Positions 6,358 to 15,176 of a stretch of DNA of 64,000 bases are shown here, one piece after another. Both the position numbers and the translations under genes were made by a program. The first letter of the stretch is position 1, and each line of letters opens with the position of its first letter. The DNA is from an uncultured Pseudomonadota bacterium (GTDB lineage: Bacteria; Pseudomonadota; Gammaproteobacteria; Methylococcales; Methylomonadaceae), in NCBI GenBank assembly GCA_903889445.1, contig CAISXF010000096.1, positions 32,797 to 96,796 of the forward strand, read 5' to 3'. The notes below the pieces were generated by a model. It was given only the letters and a program-made list of their open reading frames with translations, made no database searches and was not told where the DNA came from.

Positions 6358-9300
6358 TTACTTCGTCAACAAATAATCCAACCAAAGATTAGACAATTTT
6401 TCTTGCACGGTATTTTGTTTAAGACGCGCATTCAAATTCGGGAAATCGACTTTATCCAAATCCTGATCTTGGTTGTAGCACGAATAAACAAAGAACTCTT
6501 TGCCGCTGTCTTTATCAACGTGTTTGCACAAACATTGAGCGCAAATGCCTTTCATCATGCACTGCATCGGCGAATTGATTGAACCCACCGCATGATGCGC
6601 TTTGGTCAAATACGGTTTCAAGACATCAAAACGCGCGTGTTTGACCGCTTCCATCATTCTGTCCGAACCAATCACAATCAAATGGTCAACATCTGCCAGC
6701 GAAATCGGTTGTTCGCCCAATTCGCCTTTGCCGTAAGCAATCATCGCTTCCAAAATGTTGCCGACAAACGATTTATCTTGTGGACGATTTGAGGTGAACG
6801 GTTCAACATTTTCACCTTTATTCACCGACCAAATCACAATATCTGCCGCCGCTTCCACGTCTTCGACTTTGAAACGGTCTTGAGCCAAATTGTAACCCGC
6901 GAAATAAATCACTTTGTTACCCGCGTTGCGTAAGGCTTTGCCGATTGAAAACAACACCGCATTTCCTAAACCGCCGCCAATTAACAATACGGTTTGACCA
7001 GTTGGAATTTCGGTGGGCGTTCCCGTTACGCCCATCAACACAACGGGGTCGCCGACTTTCCACGTTGCACACAACCGCGACGACGAACCCATTTCCAGTG
7101 TAATCAATGAAACCGTGCCAGCTTCTTTGTTCACTTCTGCGCCTGTCAACGCCAAGCCTTCTGCGGCTAAAACCGTGCCTTCAACCGTTGGCGCAAACGC
7201 TTCGTAATTTTGCACACGATAAAATTGACCCGCTTCAAATTTTTCTGCCGCCAACGTCGATTTAATCACCAACTCAATAATCGTCGGCGTTAAACGGTTG
7301 ATTTCCACAATCGTGGCTTTGAAAGCAGAATCTAAACGCGCAAACAGATTTTTCGCCGCTGCATCACGTTCGGATTGTTGAGCAGGATTCAAATCTGCCA
7401 ATTCTTGCTCAAATAATTTCACGATGTATGGATAACCATTTTTCGCACTCGCCATCGCTTTCACGACGTTGCCCGCATAAACAGGGTGATTGTCGCCGTA
7501 GAAACTGATGAATTTACCGTCTTTTTGATACGACGTGAGCGGCGCAGGTTTGCCTAATTTAGGCATTTTTTCATCGTTTGAAGCGACTAATTTAATTTCA
7601 CCATTTTCAAATTCTGGTTCGTAACGTTGGAAAAACCATTTATCCATCACAAATGTGTCTGGATATTCGCTTTGATAAATCGTATTTGGTGACGTTCCCG
7701 CCGCGACGTACAAATTACGCAAGGACACATTTACTGCGGCTTTGGTTTGGGTGTTTTGGAAATCGACTGACACCAAATGCCCAAATTCATCGGCATTTGC
7801 ACCGACTGGACTCATGAATTCAGCTAACGCAATGCCTTCTTCTAAGGCTTCGCTAATTTCTTCGTGGTTTTGACGATACGCAGGCGCGTCTTTAATGCCT
7901 TTGCGATAGAACAACGTCACGCCGCCCCATGATTCGACCAGTGGTTGAAAATCAGGTAATTCGTCTTCTTCTTTGGCGCGTTCACGTTCGAAAGCAATCG
8001 CTTTTCCGTGCGTTAAAAACTCGTCCAAAATGCCGTTTTCTTCTTTGTCATAACGGGCGCGAACTTTTTCTTCGCCATAAAGTTTCGTTAAAATTTCATA
8101 ACGATGCAGAATTTTTTCAACTTGCACGGGGTAATACGCCATCAATTCCGTTGCGGTATCAATCGCCGTCAAGCCGCCACCAATCACGCCCGCTGGCAAT
8201 CGAACTTGTAAATTCGCCAACGAAGACGCTTTTGCCGCACCGGTTAATTGCAACGCCATCAAGAAATCAGACGCTTTACGAATACCGCGCATGAGATTGT
8301 TTTTCAAATCAATAATCGTCGGTTGACCCGCGCCTGACGCAATACAAATATGGTCAAAGCCCATTTTCCACGCATCATCAATCGTCAAGGTGCCACCAAA
8401 ACGCACGCCGCCGTAAGCGCAGAACGTTTGACGACGCAACAACATTAAATACATGACTTTCAAAAAGTTTTTGTCCCAACGCACGGTAATCCCGTATTCT
8501 GCCACGCCACCAAAACCTGCCAAAATCCGTTTGTCTAAATCTTCGTAAAGGTCTTTGAAATCGGCGATTGGTTCAGGTAAATTATTTTCGTCGCCTGTTA
8601 ATTCAACGGGTAACGGTTCCAGTTTCAGCCCGTCAATTCCCGCAACAGCAAAACCTTCGTTGAGCAAATAATGGCTCATCGTGTAACCTGCTGGCCCTAA
8701 ACCGACAACGAGCGCATTTTTACCATTGTACGGCAACATCACGGGACGCTTGACGTTGAGCGGATTCCAGCGCGTCAACAAACTGTAAATTTCAAACCCG
8801 TAAGGCATAAACAAAACGTCGGTTAACACGTTGGTTTCGATTTGCGGAATGTTCACAGGGTCGGTTTTTTGGTAAATACAGCCCTTCATACATTCGTTGC
8901 AAATCCGATGCCCCGTGCCGGCACACATTGGATTATCGACGGTCACAATCGCCAACGCGCCAATGTTATCGCCGTCACGTTTGACGATATTCATTTCTGA
9001 AATTTTTTCGTCAAGCGGACAACCGATGGTGGTTACGCCGAGCGGATCCGCTTTGAAAATCTGCGTTTTCTTGTTAATCATGCCTTTTGAACACGAATCC
9101 GTGTCGCGCTCGTGGCAATAAATACAATGATTCACTTCGGATAAAACTTGGCGTTCGTTGTAACGTAAATCGGTCAATTTGAACCCGTCGCGGCGACGAC
9201 GATGTTCGCCCATCCACACGTTAAATTCGGTTTTGTCGATGAGTTCGTGTTCGACTAAATTCTCGAAATCACGTTTTTCAGGGAATTTGAAACTCAGCCA

Positions 9301-10017
9301 ATCTACGACCACATCGTTATCTTGTTGCGCGACAAAACACCAACGTTGCACGACTTCCATTAAACCAGCGGTGAATTCGGTTAAATCGGGTGCGTTGATA
9401 ATATCGGCAAATTCGGTTGCGGCGAGTTCGTGCGCTGTTAATTTTTTGCGTAAGGCTTCGGCTTGCAAATCGGCATTTTCATAATGGCTTTCTTTGCCTT
9501 TTGCCAACGTTTTGTAATGGTTCGCCAATGAACCAATCACCGCGCCAACTTGTGCCACGCGGTGTTCGTCGTCTTCAGTTGTGTTCGCTTCGGGGAAACC
9601 CGCTTCGATTAACAAATCAAAACGGCTTAACACGTCAGGAATTTTCCAATCGTCGGTGGTTTGACCTTTGAACACTACGCCCAATTTTTCAACGACTTCA
9701 TTTTTAAACGTAAAAATCGTTTCGATTTCAGATTGAATGTGTGATTTTTGCGCTTGGTGTTCGGCTTCAACGTTGAATAATTGGGCAACAAATTTTCCAA
9801 CATAAGGCGCGACTTGAACCAACATGGCTGATTGTTGTTCGGGCGATAAATCCGCGCCTTGCGTATTGCGATACGAAATATAATTTTCGTACAAATCGGC
9901 ATCGTGATATTTCACGGATTCGTCGAAAACTGCGAGTAAATCCGTCAATCGCGCCGAATCGTACAAATCGGCGTAGTTAAAATTGGCAATGCCAAGGGTT
10001 AAATTTTTGTGTGTCAT
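6358..10017 (-). CDS. Multidomain FAD / Fe-S / ferredoxin-reductase-type oxidoreductase
   Basis: A 1219-residue protein when started at the ATG at 10017 (MTHKNLTLGIANFNYADLYD); the longer reading begins in unlikely sequence. Order of domains: an N-terminal helical region (1-290); cysteine clusters CIYCHERDTDSC (about 296) and CAGTGHRICNECMKGC (about 364) for iron-sulfur centres as in glutamate synthase small subunits; an FAD site VVGLGPAGY (about 439); an NAD(P) site IGGGLTAIDT (about 612); a ferredoxin-reductase-like unit from about 895 with LLIGGGLGNAV (about 1010); and a dihydroorotate-dehydrogenase-electron-transfer-type [2Fe-2S] motif CMMKGICAQCLC (about 1154). It probably moves electrons between NAD(P)H and an unknown partner; the substrate cannot be named. 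Pieces of its gene recur at 510, 2155 and 2808. Confidence 0.7.
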   Translation of the reverse strand: MTHKNLTLGIANFNYADLYDSARLTDLLAVFDESVKYHDADLYENYISYRNTQGADLSPEQQSAMLVQVAPYVGKFVAQLFNVEAEHQAQKSHIQSEIETIFTFKNEVVEKLGVVFKGQTTDDWKIPDVLSRFDLLIEAGFPEANTTEDDEHRVAQVGAVIGSLANHYKTLAKGKESHYENADLQAEALRKKLTAHELAATEFADIINAPDLTEFTAGLMEVVQRWCFVAQQDNDVVVDWLSFKFPEKRDFENLVEHELIDKTEFNVWMGEHRRRRDGFKLTDLRYNERQVLSEVNHCIYCHERDTDSCSKGMINKKTQIFKADPLGVTTIGCPLDEKISEMNIVKRDGDNIGALAIVTVDNPMCAGTGHRICNECMKGCIYQKTDPVNIPQIETNVLTDVLFMPYGFEIYSLLTRWNPLNVKRPVMLPYNGKNALVVGLGPAGYTMSHYLLNEGFAVAGIDGLKLEPLPVELTGDENNLPEPIADFKDLYEDLDKRILAGFGGVAEYGITVRWDKNFLKVMYLMLLRRQTFCAYGGVRFGGTLTIDDAWKMGFDHICIASGAGQPTIIDLKNNLMRGIRKASDFLMALQLTGAAKASSLANLQVRLPAGVIGGGLTAIDTATELMAYYPVQVEKILHRYEILTKLYGEEKVRARYDKEENGILDEFLTHGKAIAFERERAKEEDELPDFQPLVESWGGVTLFYRKGIKDAPAYRQNHEEISEALEEGIALAEFMSPVGANADEFGHLVSVDFQNTQTKAAVNVSLRNLYVAAGTSPNTIYQSEYPDTFVMDKWFFQRYEPEFENGEIKLVASNDEKMPKLGKPAPLTSYQKDGKFISFYGDNHPVYAGNVVKAMASAKNGYPYIVKLFEQELADLNPAQQSERDAAAKNLFARLDSAFKATIVEINRLTPTIIELVIKSTLAAEKFEAGQFYRVQNYEAFAPTVEGTVLAAEGLALTGAEVNKEAGTVSLITLEMGSSSRLCATWKVGDPVVLMGVTGTPTEIPTGQTVLLIGGGLGNAVLFSIGKALRNAGNKVIYFAGYNLAQDRFKVEDVEAAADIVIWSVNKGENVEPFTSNRPQDKSFVGNILEAMIAYGKGELGEQPISLADVDHLIVIGSDRMMEAVKHARFDVLKPYLTKAHHAVGSINSPMQCMMKGICAQCLCKHVDKDSGKEFFVYSCYNQDQDLDKVDFPNLNARLKQNTVQEKLSNLWLDYLLTK

Positions 10018-10042
10018 AAAGCCTATACTCGAAAATAGAGTG

Positions 10043-10082
10043 AAAAAAATAGGGATAACACCCACCTTTGGACGTTATCCCT
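10043..10082 (-). terminator. Rho-independent terminator
   Basis: AGGGATAAC at 10051-10059 pairs with GTTATCCCT at 10074-10082, followed on the minus strand by ATTTTTTT. It separates the efp-epmA transcript from the oxidoreductase gene. Confidence 0.75.
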
Positions 10083-10209
10083 AGTTATTATAGATTCAGA
10101 TTTTGTTTAGTGTTACCCTGCAGTTTCATAATCTACGCTTATCAACAAACTGCACTCCTGCAAAAACGGTATAATTTCAGCTTTCGCCATATCTTAAAAA
10201 ACTAAAAAA

Positions 10210-10299
10210 ATGAGCCTTTTCATCAAAAAAATTATCACGCGAAATTTAGACATTCAACCAATTCCACCCGCGCGTTTGAATTCACGCCCACATACTTAA
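10210..10299 (+). CDS. Possible 29-residue small ORF
   Basis: Starts MSLFIKKIITRNLDIQPIPP and ends at TAA 10299, just before the convergent epmA stop. A TATAAT-like hexamer lies about 35 bases upstream, but no good ribosome site is seen. It could be a real small basic protein, the stub of a lost gene or chance. No family recognised. Confidence 0.2.
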   Translation: MSLFIKKIITRNLDIQPIPPARLNSRPHT

Positions 10300-10303
10300 C
10301 AAA

Positions 10304-11287
10304 CTACGCCCGTTGAATGTCAAAACTCAACACATTCGCAATCGCTGACGACTCCGTCAACACCATCAAAAATCTATCCAACCCCAACGCAATGCCTGAA
10401 CAATCAGGCAACCCGAATTCTAATGCCGCTAATAAACGTTCATCTTTTATCGCTATTGGTAAATTTTCCCGTTGGCGCAATTGAATTTCAGCATCGAAAC
10501 GCCGATTTTGTTCAGCCGCATCGGACAATTCATAAAACCCGTTGCCCAACTCAATCCCATTGATAAACACTTCAACACGATCTGCAACCAGCGGATTCTC
10601 GACATTCAACCGCGCTAACGCCGATTGACACGCCGGATAATCGTAAACCAAACACAACCCGTTTTCGCCCAAATGCGGTTGCACGCAAAAACTAAACAAA
10701 AAATCCAACCACAGCGCGTGATTCTGACCGCATAACGTAATCGCGTCGGGCAAATTTTGTTGCGTGGCAAATGCCGAATAATCCTCGAACGAAAAAATCA
10801 GCGCGTTCAAACCCGTAAATTGCGCGAAAATTTCCGCGTAACTGAAACGTTGTGGCGCGTTTAATTTCCCCTCAAATAAATTATCGAATAATGCTTCAAC
10901 CTCGCTCATCAATTGCGCCAAATCAAACCCGACGCGATACCATTCCAAAATCGTGAATTCAGGATTATGAAAATGCCCCGCTTCACCGTTGCGAAAGGCT
11001 TTGCAAATTTGATAAATCGAACCGCTGCCCGCTGCCAATAACCGCTTCATGGCGAATTCGGGCGACGTTTGCAAAAATAACGATTGAAAATTCGGCGGCG
11101 TTTCGTAGGTTGACGTGAAAAAATCCAGTTGCGAATCGGTGCCGCTGGCGTGACTGAGCAACGGCGTTTCGACTTCCCACACATTTCGCGACGCAAAAAA
11201 AACACGAATGCGTTGCAGCATTCGCGCTCGTTGTTGCAATAATTCAATCGAACAGCTGGGTCGCCAATCTTGATTTGAATTTTGCAC
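10304..11287 (-). CDS. epmA: EF-P lysine ligase EpmA (PoxA/GenX)
   Basis: A 327-residue class II lysyl-tRNA-synthetase paralogue lacking the anticodon-binding domain. It has RARMLQRIRVFFASRNVWEV, the motif 2 region FAMKRLLAAGSGSIYQICKA-FRNGE and the motif 3 region GIALGLDRFLMVL. EpmA attaches (R)-beta-lysine to Lys34 of elongation factor P. Its substrate protein Efp is encoded directly upstream with a seven-base gap. The enzyme making beta-lysine, EpmB, lies at 14125. All three parts of the modification pathway are thus within 5 kb. Length and motifs are normal for the family. Confidence 0.95.
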   Translation of the reverse strand: MQNSNQDWRPSCSIELLQQRARMLQRIRVFFASRNVWEVETPLLSHASGTDSQLDFFTSTYETPPNFQSLFLQTSPEFAMKRLLAAGSGSIYQICKAFRNGEAGHFHNPEFTILEWYRVGFDLAQLMSEVEALFDNLFEGKLNAPQRFSYAEIFAQFTGLNALIFSFEDYSAFATQQNLPDAITLCGQNHALWLDFLFSFCVQPHLGENGLCLVYDYPACQSALARLNVENPLVADRVEVFINGIELGNGFYELSDAAEQNRRFDAEIQLRQRENLPIAIKDERLLAALEFGLPDCSGIALGLDRFLMVLTESSAIANVLSFDIQRA

Positions 11288-11293
11288 GCGGAT

Positions 11294-11863
11294 TTATTCT
11301 TTTACGCGAGAAATATATTCGCCCGTGCGGGTATCGACTTTGATAAATTCATTTTGTGCGACAAATAACGGTACACGAACCACCGCGCCCGTTGATAATT
11401 TCGCTGGTTTACCGCCGCCGCCTGATGTATCGCCGCGCACACCTGGATCGGTTTCGACAATTTCCAATTCCACGAAATTTCCTGGCGTAATCGCTAACGG
11501 CAAATCATTCCACAACGTGACGGTACACATATCTTGATCTTTGAGCCACAAACCTGCATCGCCGACAATTTTTGCATCGGCTTGATATTGTTCAAACGTG
11601 TCTTGCATCATGAAATGGCGATAATCGCCGTCGTTGTACAAATACTGCATTTCAACATCCACCACGTCTGCGCCTTCAAGCGTTTCGCCTGATTTAAACG
11701 TACGTTCCATGACGCGACCCGTTTTTAAATTGCGAATTCTAACGCGGTTGAACGCTTGTCCTTTACCTGGTTTCACAAATTCGTTTTCGATAATCGAACA
11801 CGGATCGTTATCCAACATTAGTTTCAAACCCGCTCTAAATTCACTTGTACTATAAACTGCCAT
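11294..11863 (-). CDS. efp: Translation elongation factor P
   Basis: A 189-residue protein starting [20 protein letters not shown], with GAGG placed eight bases before the ATG at 11863 (an upstream in-frame ATG lacks this). The acceptor loop KPGKGQAF places the modified lysine exactly at residue 34, the site of beta-lysylation. The KOW-like N-domain and two OB domains are complete, ending [12 protein letters not shown] relieves ribosome stalling at polyproline. It is cotranscribed with epmA. Confidence 0.97.
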   Translation of the reverse strand: MAVYSTSEFRAGLKLMLDNDPCSIIENEFVKPGKGQAFNRVRIRNLKTGRVMERTFKSGETLEGADVVDVEMQYLYNDGDYRHFMMQDTFEQYQADAKIVGDAGLWLKDQDMCTVTLWNDLPLAITPGNFVELEIVETDPGVRGDTSGGGGKPAKLSTGAVVRVPLFVAQNEFIKVDTRTGEYISRVKE

Positions 11864-11934
11864 TTTTTCCTCAAACAATTAAATAAATTAAAGCGGCATT
11901 ATAATGGTTCACGTTCTATCCTAAAAACTTTCTG

Positions 11935-11980
11935 ACACATTGTTTTTCAGGGTTTGGCGTAAACTGGCGAAACAACGCAC
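11935..11980 (+). repeat. Repeated upstream element, copy 1
   Basis: Carries TTTTTCAGGGTTTGGCGTAA then ACTGGCGAAACAACGCAC. The same core recurs at 12539 and 13194 and, on the minus strand, at 53008-53055, always upstream of an accessory gene. It may hold a promoter or operator, or mark the edge of an inserted cassette. Confidence 0.65.
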
Positions 11981-12016
11981 AACCAAAACCTCTAACAAAC
12001 TCATAAAGGAATGCAA

Positions 12017-12265
12017 ATGCCCGAAGTCACAAGATTTTACGGAATCATCATTAAATTATTTTTTGGTGATCATTCGCCACCACATTTTCACGTTGTTTAT
12101 GGTGAATACAACGCGCTTTTTAATATCGAAACATTAGAAATTATTGAAGGCGATTTACCCAATCGCGCCAGTAAAATGGTGATTGAATGGGCAACACGTT
12201 ATCAAACTGAATTGCTTGAAATGTGGCAAACACAACAATTCAACAAATTGCCTCCGTTGGTGTAA
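12017..12265 (+). CDS. DUF4160 family protein
   Basis: An 82-residue protein, MPEVTRFYGIIIKLFFGDHS followed by PPHFHVVYGEYNALFNIE, EGDLPNRASKMVIEWA and YQTELLEMWQ: the complete DUF4160 pattern with its HSPPHFH metal- or nucleic-acid-like motif. The ATG at 12017 fits AAGGA six bases upstream better than the one two codons earlier. The DUF2442 partner starts five bases after its stop. The pair may act as a toxin-antitoxin-like module; activity is not established. Confidence 0.8.
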   Translation: MPEVTRFYGIIIKLFFGDHSPPHFHVVYGEYNALFNIETLEIIEGDLPNRASKMVIEWATRYQTELLEMWQTQQFNKLPPLV

Positions 12266-12269
12266 CTTT

Positions 12270-12518
12270 ATGAATCAGCCAAAAATTCATGCCGTCCGTG
12301 CAACAGAAAATCACCAGTTATTAGTTGAGTTTGAAAACCACGAAAAACGTCAATATGACGTAAAACCATTATTGAATAATGAAATGTTTGCGGATTTAAA
12401 AAATGTGGCATTTTTTAAAAATGTCAAAATTGAACAAGGTGGTTATGCGGTAAGTTGGAATGATGACATCGACATCAGCGAATATGAACTTTGGCGGAAT
12501 GGTTCAATTATTAGTTGA
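12270..12518 (+). CDS. DUF2442 family protein
   Basis: An 82-residue protein, MNQPKIHAVRATENHQLLVE with KRQYDVKPLLNNEMFADLKN and GGYAVSWNDDIDISEYELWR, matching the DUF2442 fold (LxxxxxFxxVxxxxxGxxVxWxxxIDIxxxELW). It directly follows and is surely cotranscribed with the DUF4160 gene. The C-terminal motif is the long variant (SEYELWRNG), unlike the short PDTMH/PDSIY variants at 2215 and 12892, so the pairs are not recent duplicates of one another. Confidence 0.8.
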   Translation: MNQPKIHAVRATENHQLLVEFENHEKRQYDVKPLLNNEMFADLKNVAFFKNVKIEQGGYAVSWNDDIDISEYELWRNGSIIS

Positions 12519-12538
12519 ATGACGAAACCATGATTAAA

Positions 12539-12598
12539 CATTTTCTTTTTTAACACTTTGTTTGTCAGGGTTTAGCGTAGAGTTGCGAAACAACGCAC
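12539..12598 (+). repeat. Repeated upstream element, copy 2
   Basis: CATTTTCTTTTTTAACAC followed by TTTGTTTGTCAGGGTTTAGC and GTAGAGTTGCGAAACAACGC. It is almost the same as the copy at 13194 over 50 bases, and lies 28 bases before the second DUF4160 gene. Confidence 0.7.
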
Positions 12599-12625
12599 CA
12601 CCAATGAAGACTTTAAGGATTTCTT

Positions 12626-12886
12626 ATGCCAACGATTAGCCAGTTTTACGGTATCGTCATTCAAATGTTTTGGAATGAACACGCGCCGCCACATTTTCAC
12701 GCAACCTATGCAGAATACAAAGCCACTGTGAGCATCAAAGAGTTGTGCATTATGGAAGGCAGTTTGCCAAGACGCGCCACGCAATTGGTTTTAGATTGGA
12801 CAGAGCTGCACCAAACCGAATTGTTGGAAGATTGGGATTTGTGTTTGAGCAATCATCATCCCAAAGACATTTCACCGTTGAAATAA
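12626..12886 (+). CDS. DUF4160 family protein
   Basis: An 86-residue protein, MPTISQFYGIVIQMFWNEHA then PPHFHATYAEYKATVSIKEL, EGSLPRRATQLVLDW and HQTELLEDWDLCLSN. It is a second complete DUF4160 member, clearly diverged from the one at 12017. AAGGA lies seven bases before the ATG. It is followed at five bases by its DUF2442 partner. Confidence 0.8.
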   Translation: MPTISQFYGIVIQMFWNEHAPPHFHATYAEYKATVSIKELCIMEGSLPRRATQLVLDWTELHQTELLEDWDLCLSNHHPKDISPLK

Positions 12887-12891
12887 TCGCT

Positions 12892-13155
12892 ATGTACTGG
12901 GACATTTTAGAAATTCACGCCATCGCGCCACGAACACTGGCAGTGCTATTTGCCGATGGTTTACGCGGCACAATTTTTATCGATATTTCTTTTTGTACGG
13001 GCGTTTTTGACGTTTTAAAAGATGATGTAATTGTTAGTCAGGCATTCATAGAAAACGGCGTGGTCACTTGGGAAAATGGTCTCGACCTTGCGCCTGATAC
13101 GATGCACAAAGAAATTAAAAACAGTCCGAATCACTGTTACAGCTTGAAACGCTAA
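12892..13155 (+). CDS. DUF2442 family protein
   Basis: Started at the ATG at 12892 (MYWDILEIHAIAPRTLAVLF) because this leaves five bases after the DUF4160 stop; a longer frame opening inside the neighbour is unlikely. It has the DUF2442 features DGLRGTIFIDISF, FIENGVVTWENGLDLAPDTM and a terminal short helix. The W.NGLDLAPD motif matches the version next to the frameshifted gene at 2477-2744. Confidence 0.75.
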   Translation: MYWDILEIHAIAPRTLAVLFADGLRGTIFIDISFCTGVFDVLKDDVIVSQAFIENGVVTWENGLDLAPDTMHKEIKNSPNHCYSLKR

Positions 13156-13193
13156 AAACGTTGCTCATTTGAGCTAAATCACGAAACAACACA

Positions 13194-13248
13194 CATTTTC
13201 TTTTTTAACACGTTGTTTGTCAGGGTTTGGCGTAGACTTGCGAAACAA
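13194..13248 (+). repeat. Repeated upstream element, copy 3
   Basis: CATTTTCTTTTTTAACACG, TTGTTTGTCAGGGTTTGGCG and TAGACTTGCGAAACAA, upstream of the T1SS-type gene at 13319. It is the best match to the minus-strand copy at 53008-53055, which precedes another T1SS-type gene. Confidence 0.7.
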
Positions 13249-13318
13249 TGATTAAACCAAACACGTTTTCTTTCCTTACAAACCGATACTTTTAACAAAC
13301 TCACAAAGAGCAAACAAT

Positions 13319-14122
13319 ATGGCAGTTAAAACACCTATTCCACTTGGCACAGAAACACTCAACTTTGATTACAAAACAGTATCTGGATTGGTTCCAAACC
13401 TTACCTTCAGTAATGGCTCAAGCGAGGCAACGTGGCTTTCATGGGGGGCGATGACAAGTCGATTATCTGTGACTTCAATTGACCAATTTACAGGAATTGA
13501 TGGAATCACTTTTAGCAATCAACCTAAATTATTAGCAACAAATGAATTTGGAATTGACAAGGTAGACGACGAATCCTATTACATAATACGCCTGGTTAAT
13601 CCTACAAGTCGTACACACGGCGATACGACCGATGGATTAACCTACGAAGCATGGCAATTTCACCCAACAGAAAATGTCATGATTACTGGTATTGCAAATA
13701 CGAAACCAACAACTGGAAATGACACACTCGTTGGCACGGCAAAAAATGACACGTTAAACGGTGGTTTGGGTTTTGACGAATTAACGGGTGGAAAAGGGAC
13801 GGATAAATTTGTTTTTTCTGACATCAAAGACGCGCCATTGTCCCATTCTAAAATCGAAGTTATCACCGATTTTTCACACAAAGAAAAAGATAAAATAGAC
13901 CTTTCAAAAATTGACGCTGACACAGGCAAAGCAAAAGACCAAGCCTTTTCAGCACCAGTTATTGGCTCGGAATTTTCGGGTATATTTACCAAAGCGGGGC
14001 AATTATTTTTCGATACGACCGACCAAATTTTGTATGGCAATGTGAATGCCGACGCAACCGCCGATTTTGCCATTCAACTAAACGGTGTAACAAATTTAGT
14101 TGCAACTGATTTTATTTTGTAA
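13319..14122 (+). CDS. Small RTX / serralysin-C-type secreted protein
   Basis: A 267-residue protein with an unrecognised N-terminal domain (1-135) and a C-terminal M10-peptidase-type region: NDTLVGTAKNDTLNGGLGFD (one or two RTX nonapeptides), DKFVFSDIKDAPL, ITDFSHKEKDKIDLSKIDAD, QLFFDTTDQILYGNVNADA and a final VATDFIL. These are features of type I secretion substrates, whose export signal is the hydrophobic C-terminus. The N-domain has no zinc motif, so it is not a protease. The end is strongly alike to that of the 971-residue adhesin at 50042. It sits between the cassette array and epmB with only two bases before epmB, an unusual fit suggesting insertion. Confidence 0.7.
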   Translation: MAVKTPIPLGTETLNFDYKTVSGLVPNLTFSNGSSEATWLSWGAMTSRLSVTSIDQFTGIDGITFSNQPKLLATNEFGIDKVDDESYYIIRLVNPTSRTHGDTTDGLTYEAWQFHPTENVMITGIANTKPTTGNDTLVGTAKNDTLNGGLGFDELTGGKGTDKFVFSDIKDAPLSHSKIEVITDFSHKEKDKIDLSKIDADTGKAKDQAFSAPVIGSEFSGIFTKAGQLFFDTTDQILYGNVNADATADFAIQLNGVTNLVATDFIL

Positions 14123-14124
14123 CG

Positions 14125-15108
14125 ATGAAAAACTGGCAAACTCAACTCGCAAGCGCGTTCACGAACATTGAAACGTTGTGCGAATATCTCCAGCTTTCCC
14201 TGAATGAATTAAATCTTTCACCCGATGCGACAAAACAATTTCCATTGCGCGTGCCGTTGGTTTTTGCGTCGCGCATGGAAAAAGGAAATCCGCTCGATCC
14301 GTTATTGCTGCAAGTTTTGCCCGTCGGTGAAGAATTGCAATTTTACGCAGGTTTTAGTGACGATCCGGTCGGCGATTTAAACGCCGTCAAACAAATTGGT
14401 TTGCTGCACAAATATCACGGGCGCGTGTTGTTGATTAACACCGGCGCGTGCGCGATTCATTGCCGTTATTGTTTTCGGCGCAATTTTCCGTACGCCGATT
14501 TACAACTCAACAAACAACAAGAAAATGACGTAATTCAAACGATTCAAAACGACCCTAGCATTCAAGAAGTGATTTTAAGCGGCGGCGATCCATTGGTTTT
14601 GAACGATGCCCGGTTGGCGCGATTGTTTGACGCATTGGCGGAAATTTCGACGGTCAAACGCATTCGGATTCACACCCGTTTGCCGATTGTGTTACCCGCG
14701 CGGATGACGGATGAATTAGTGGCGATGTTAAAAAACTCGCCAAAAAAAGTGATTGTCGTGGTGCATTGTAATCATGCAAATGAAATCGATGACGACGTGG
14801 CGCAAGCGTTCCAGCGTTTGAAATCGGCTGGCGTAACGTTGCTAAATCAATCCGTCTTATTGCGCGGCGTAAACGATGACGCGATGGCGTTGTGTAATTT
14901 GAGCGAGCGATTATTTGAGGCGGGCGCGTTGCCGTATTATTTACATTTTCTGGACAAAGCCAACGGCACGGGGCATTTTCAAGTAGCCGAACAGGAAGCC
15001 TTAGCATTATTAACGGCGGTGCAAAATCGGTTATCGGGGTATTTAGTGCCGAAATTAGTCACCGAACAAGCGGGACAATTGGCGAAACAGTTTTTGCACG
15101 ATATTTAA
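14125..15108 (+). CDS. epmB: EF-P beta-lysylation protein EpmB, lysine 2,3-aminomutase-like
   Basis: A 327-residue radical-SAM enzyme with the CAIHCRYC cluster (Cys109, 113, 116) and the following FRRNFPY, plus QEVILSGGDPLVLND and the PLP-lysine region near YYLHFLDKANGTGHF. It converts (S)-alpha-lysine to (R)-beta-lysine for EpmA to place on EF-P. It starts two bases after the upstream T1SS-type gene, while in relatives it usually stands beside or opposite efp. The insertion of 2.2 kb of cassettes between efp and epmB explains the separation. Confidence 0.92.
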   Translation: MKNWQTQLASAFTNIETLCEYLQLSLNELNLSPDATKQFPLRVPLVFASRMEKGNPLDPLLLQVLPVGEELQFYAGFSDDPVGDLNAVKQIGLLHKYHGRVLLINTGACAIHCRYCFRRNFPYADLQLNKQQENDVIQTIQNDPSIQEVILSGGDPLVLNDARLARLFDALAEISTVKRIRIHTRLPIVLPARMTDELVAMLKNSPKKVIVVVHCNHANEIDDDVAQAFQRLKSAGVTLLNQSVLLRGVNDDAMALCNLSERLFEAGALPYYLHFLDKANGTGHFQVAEQEALALLTAVQNRLSGYLVPKLVTEQAGQLAKQFLHDI

Positions 15109-15176
15109 CATTTTTTATTTTTTTTGTGTAAGTTGTGTTGATTTAATAGAACTAGAAGTATTCAGGAGAGCAGTGA

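Noticed and set aside
13194..13248. Sigma-54 promoter in the repeated leader element
   Set aside because: TGGC and TTGC are one base too close, and the TTGC is not kept in the copy at 11935.
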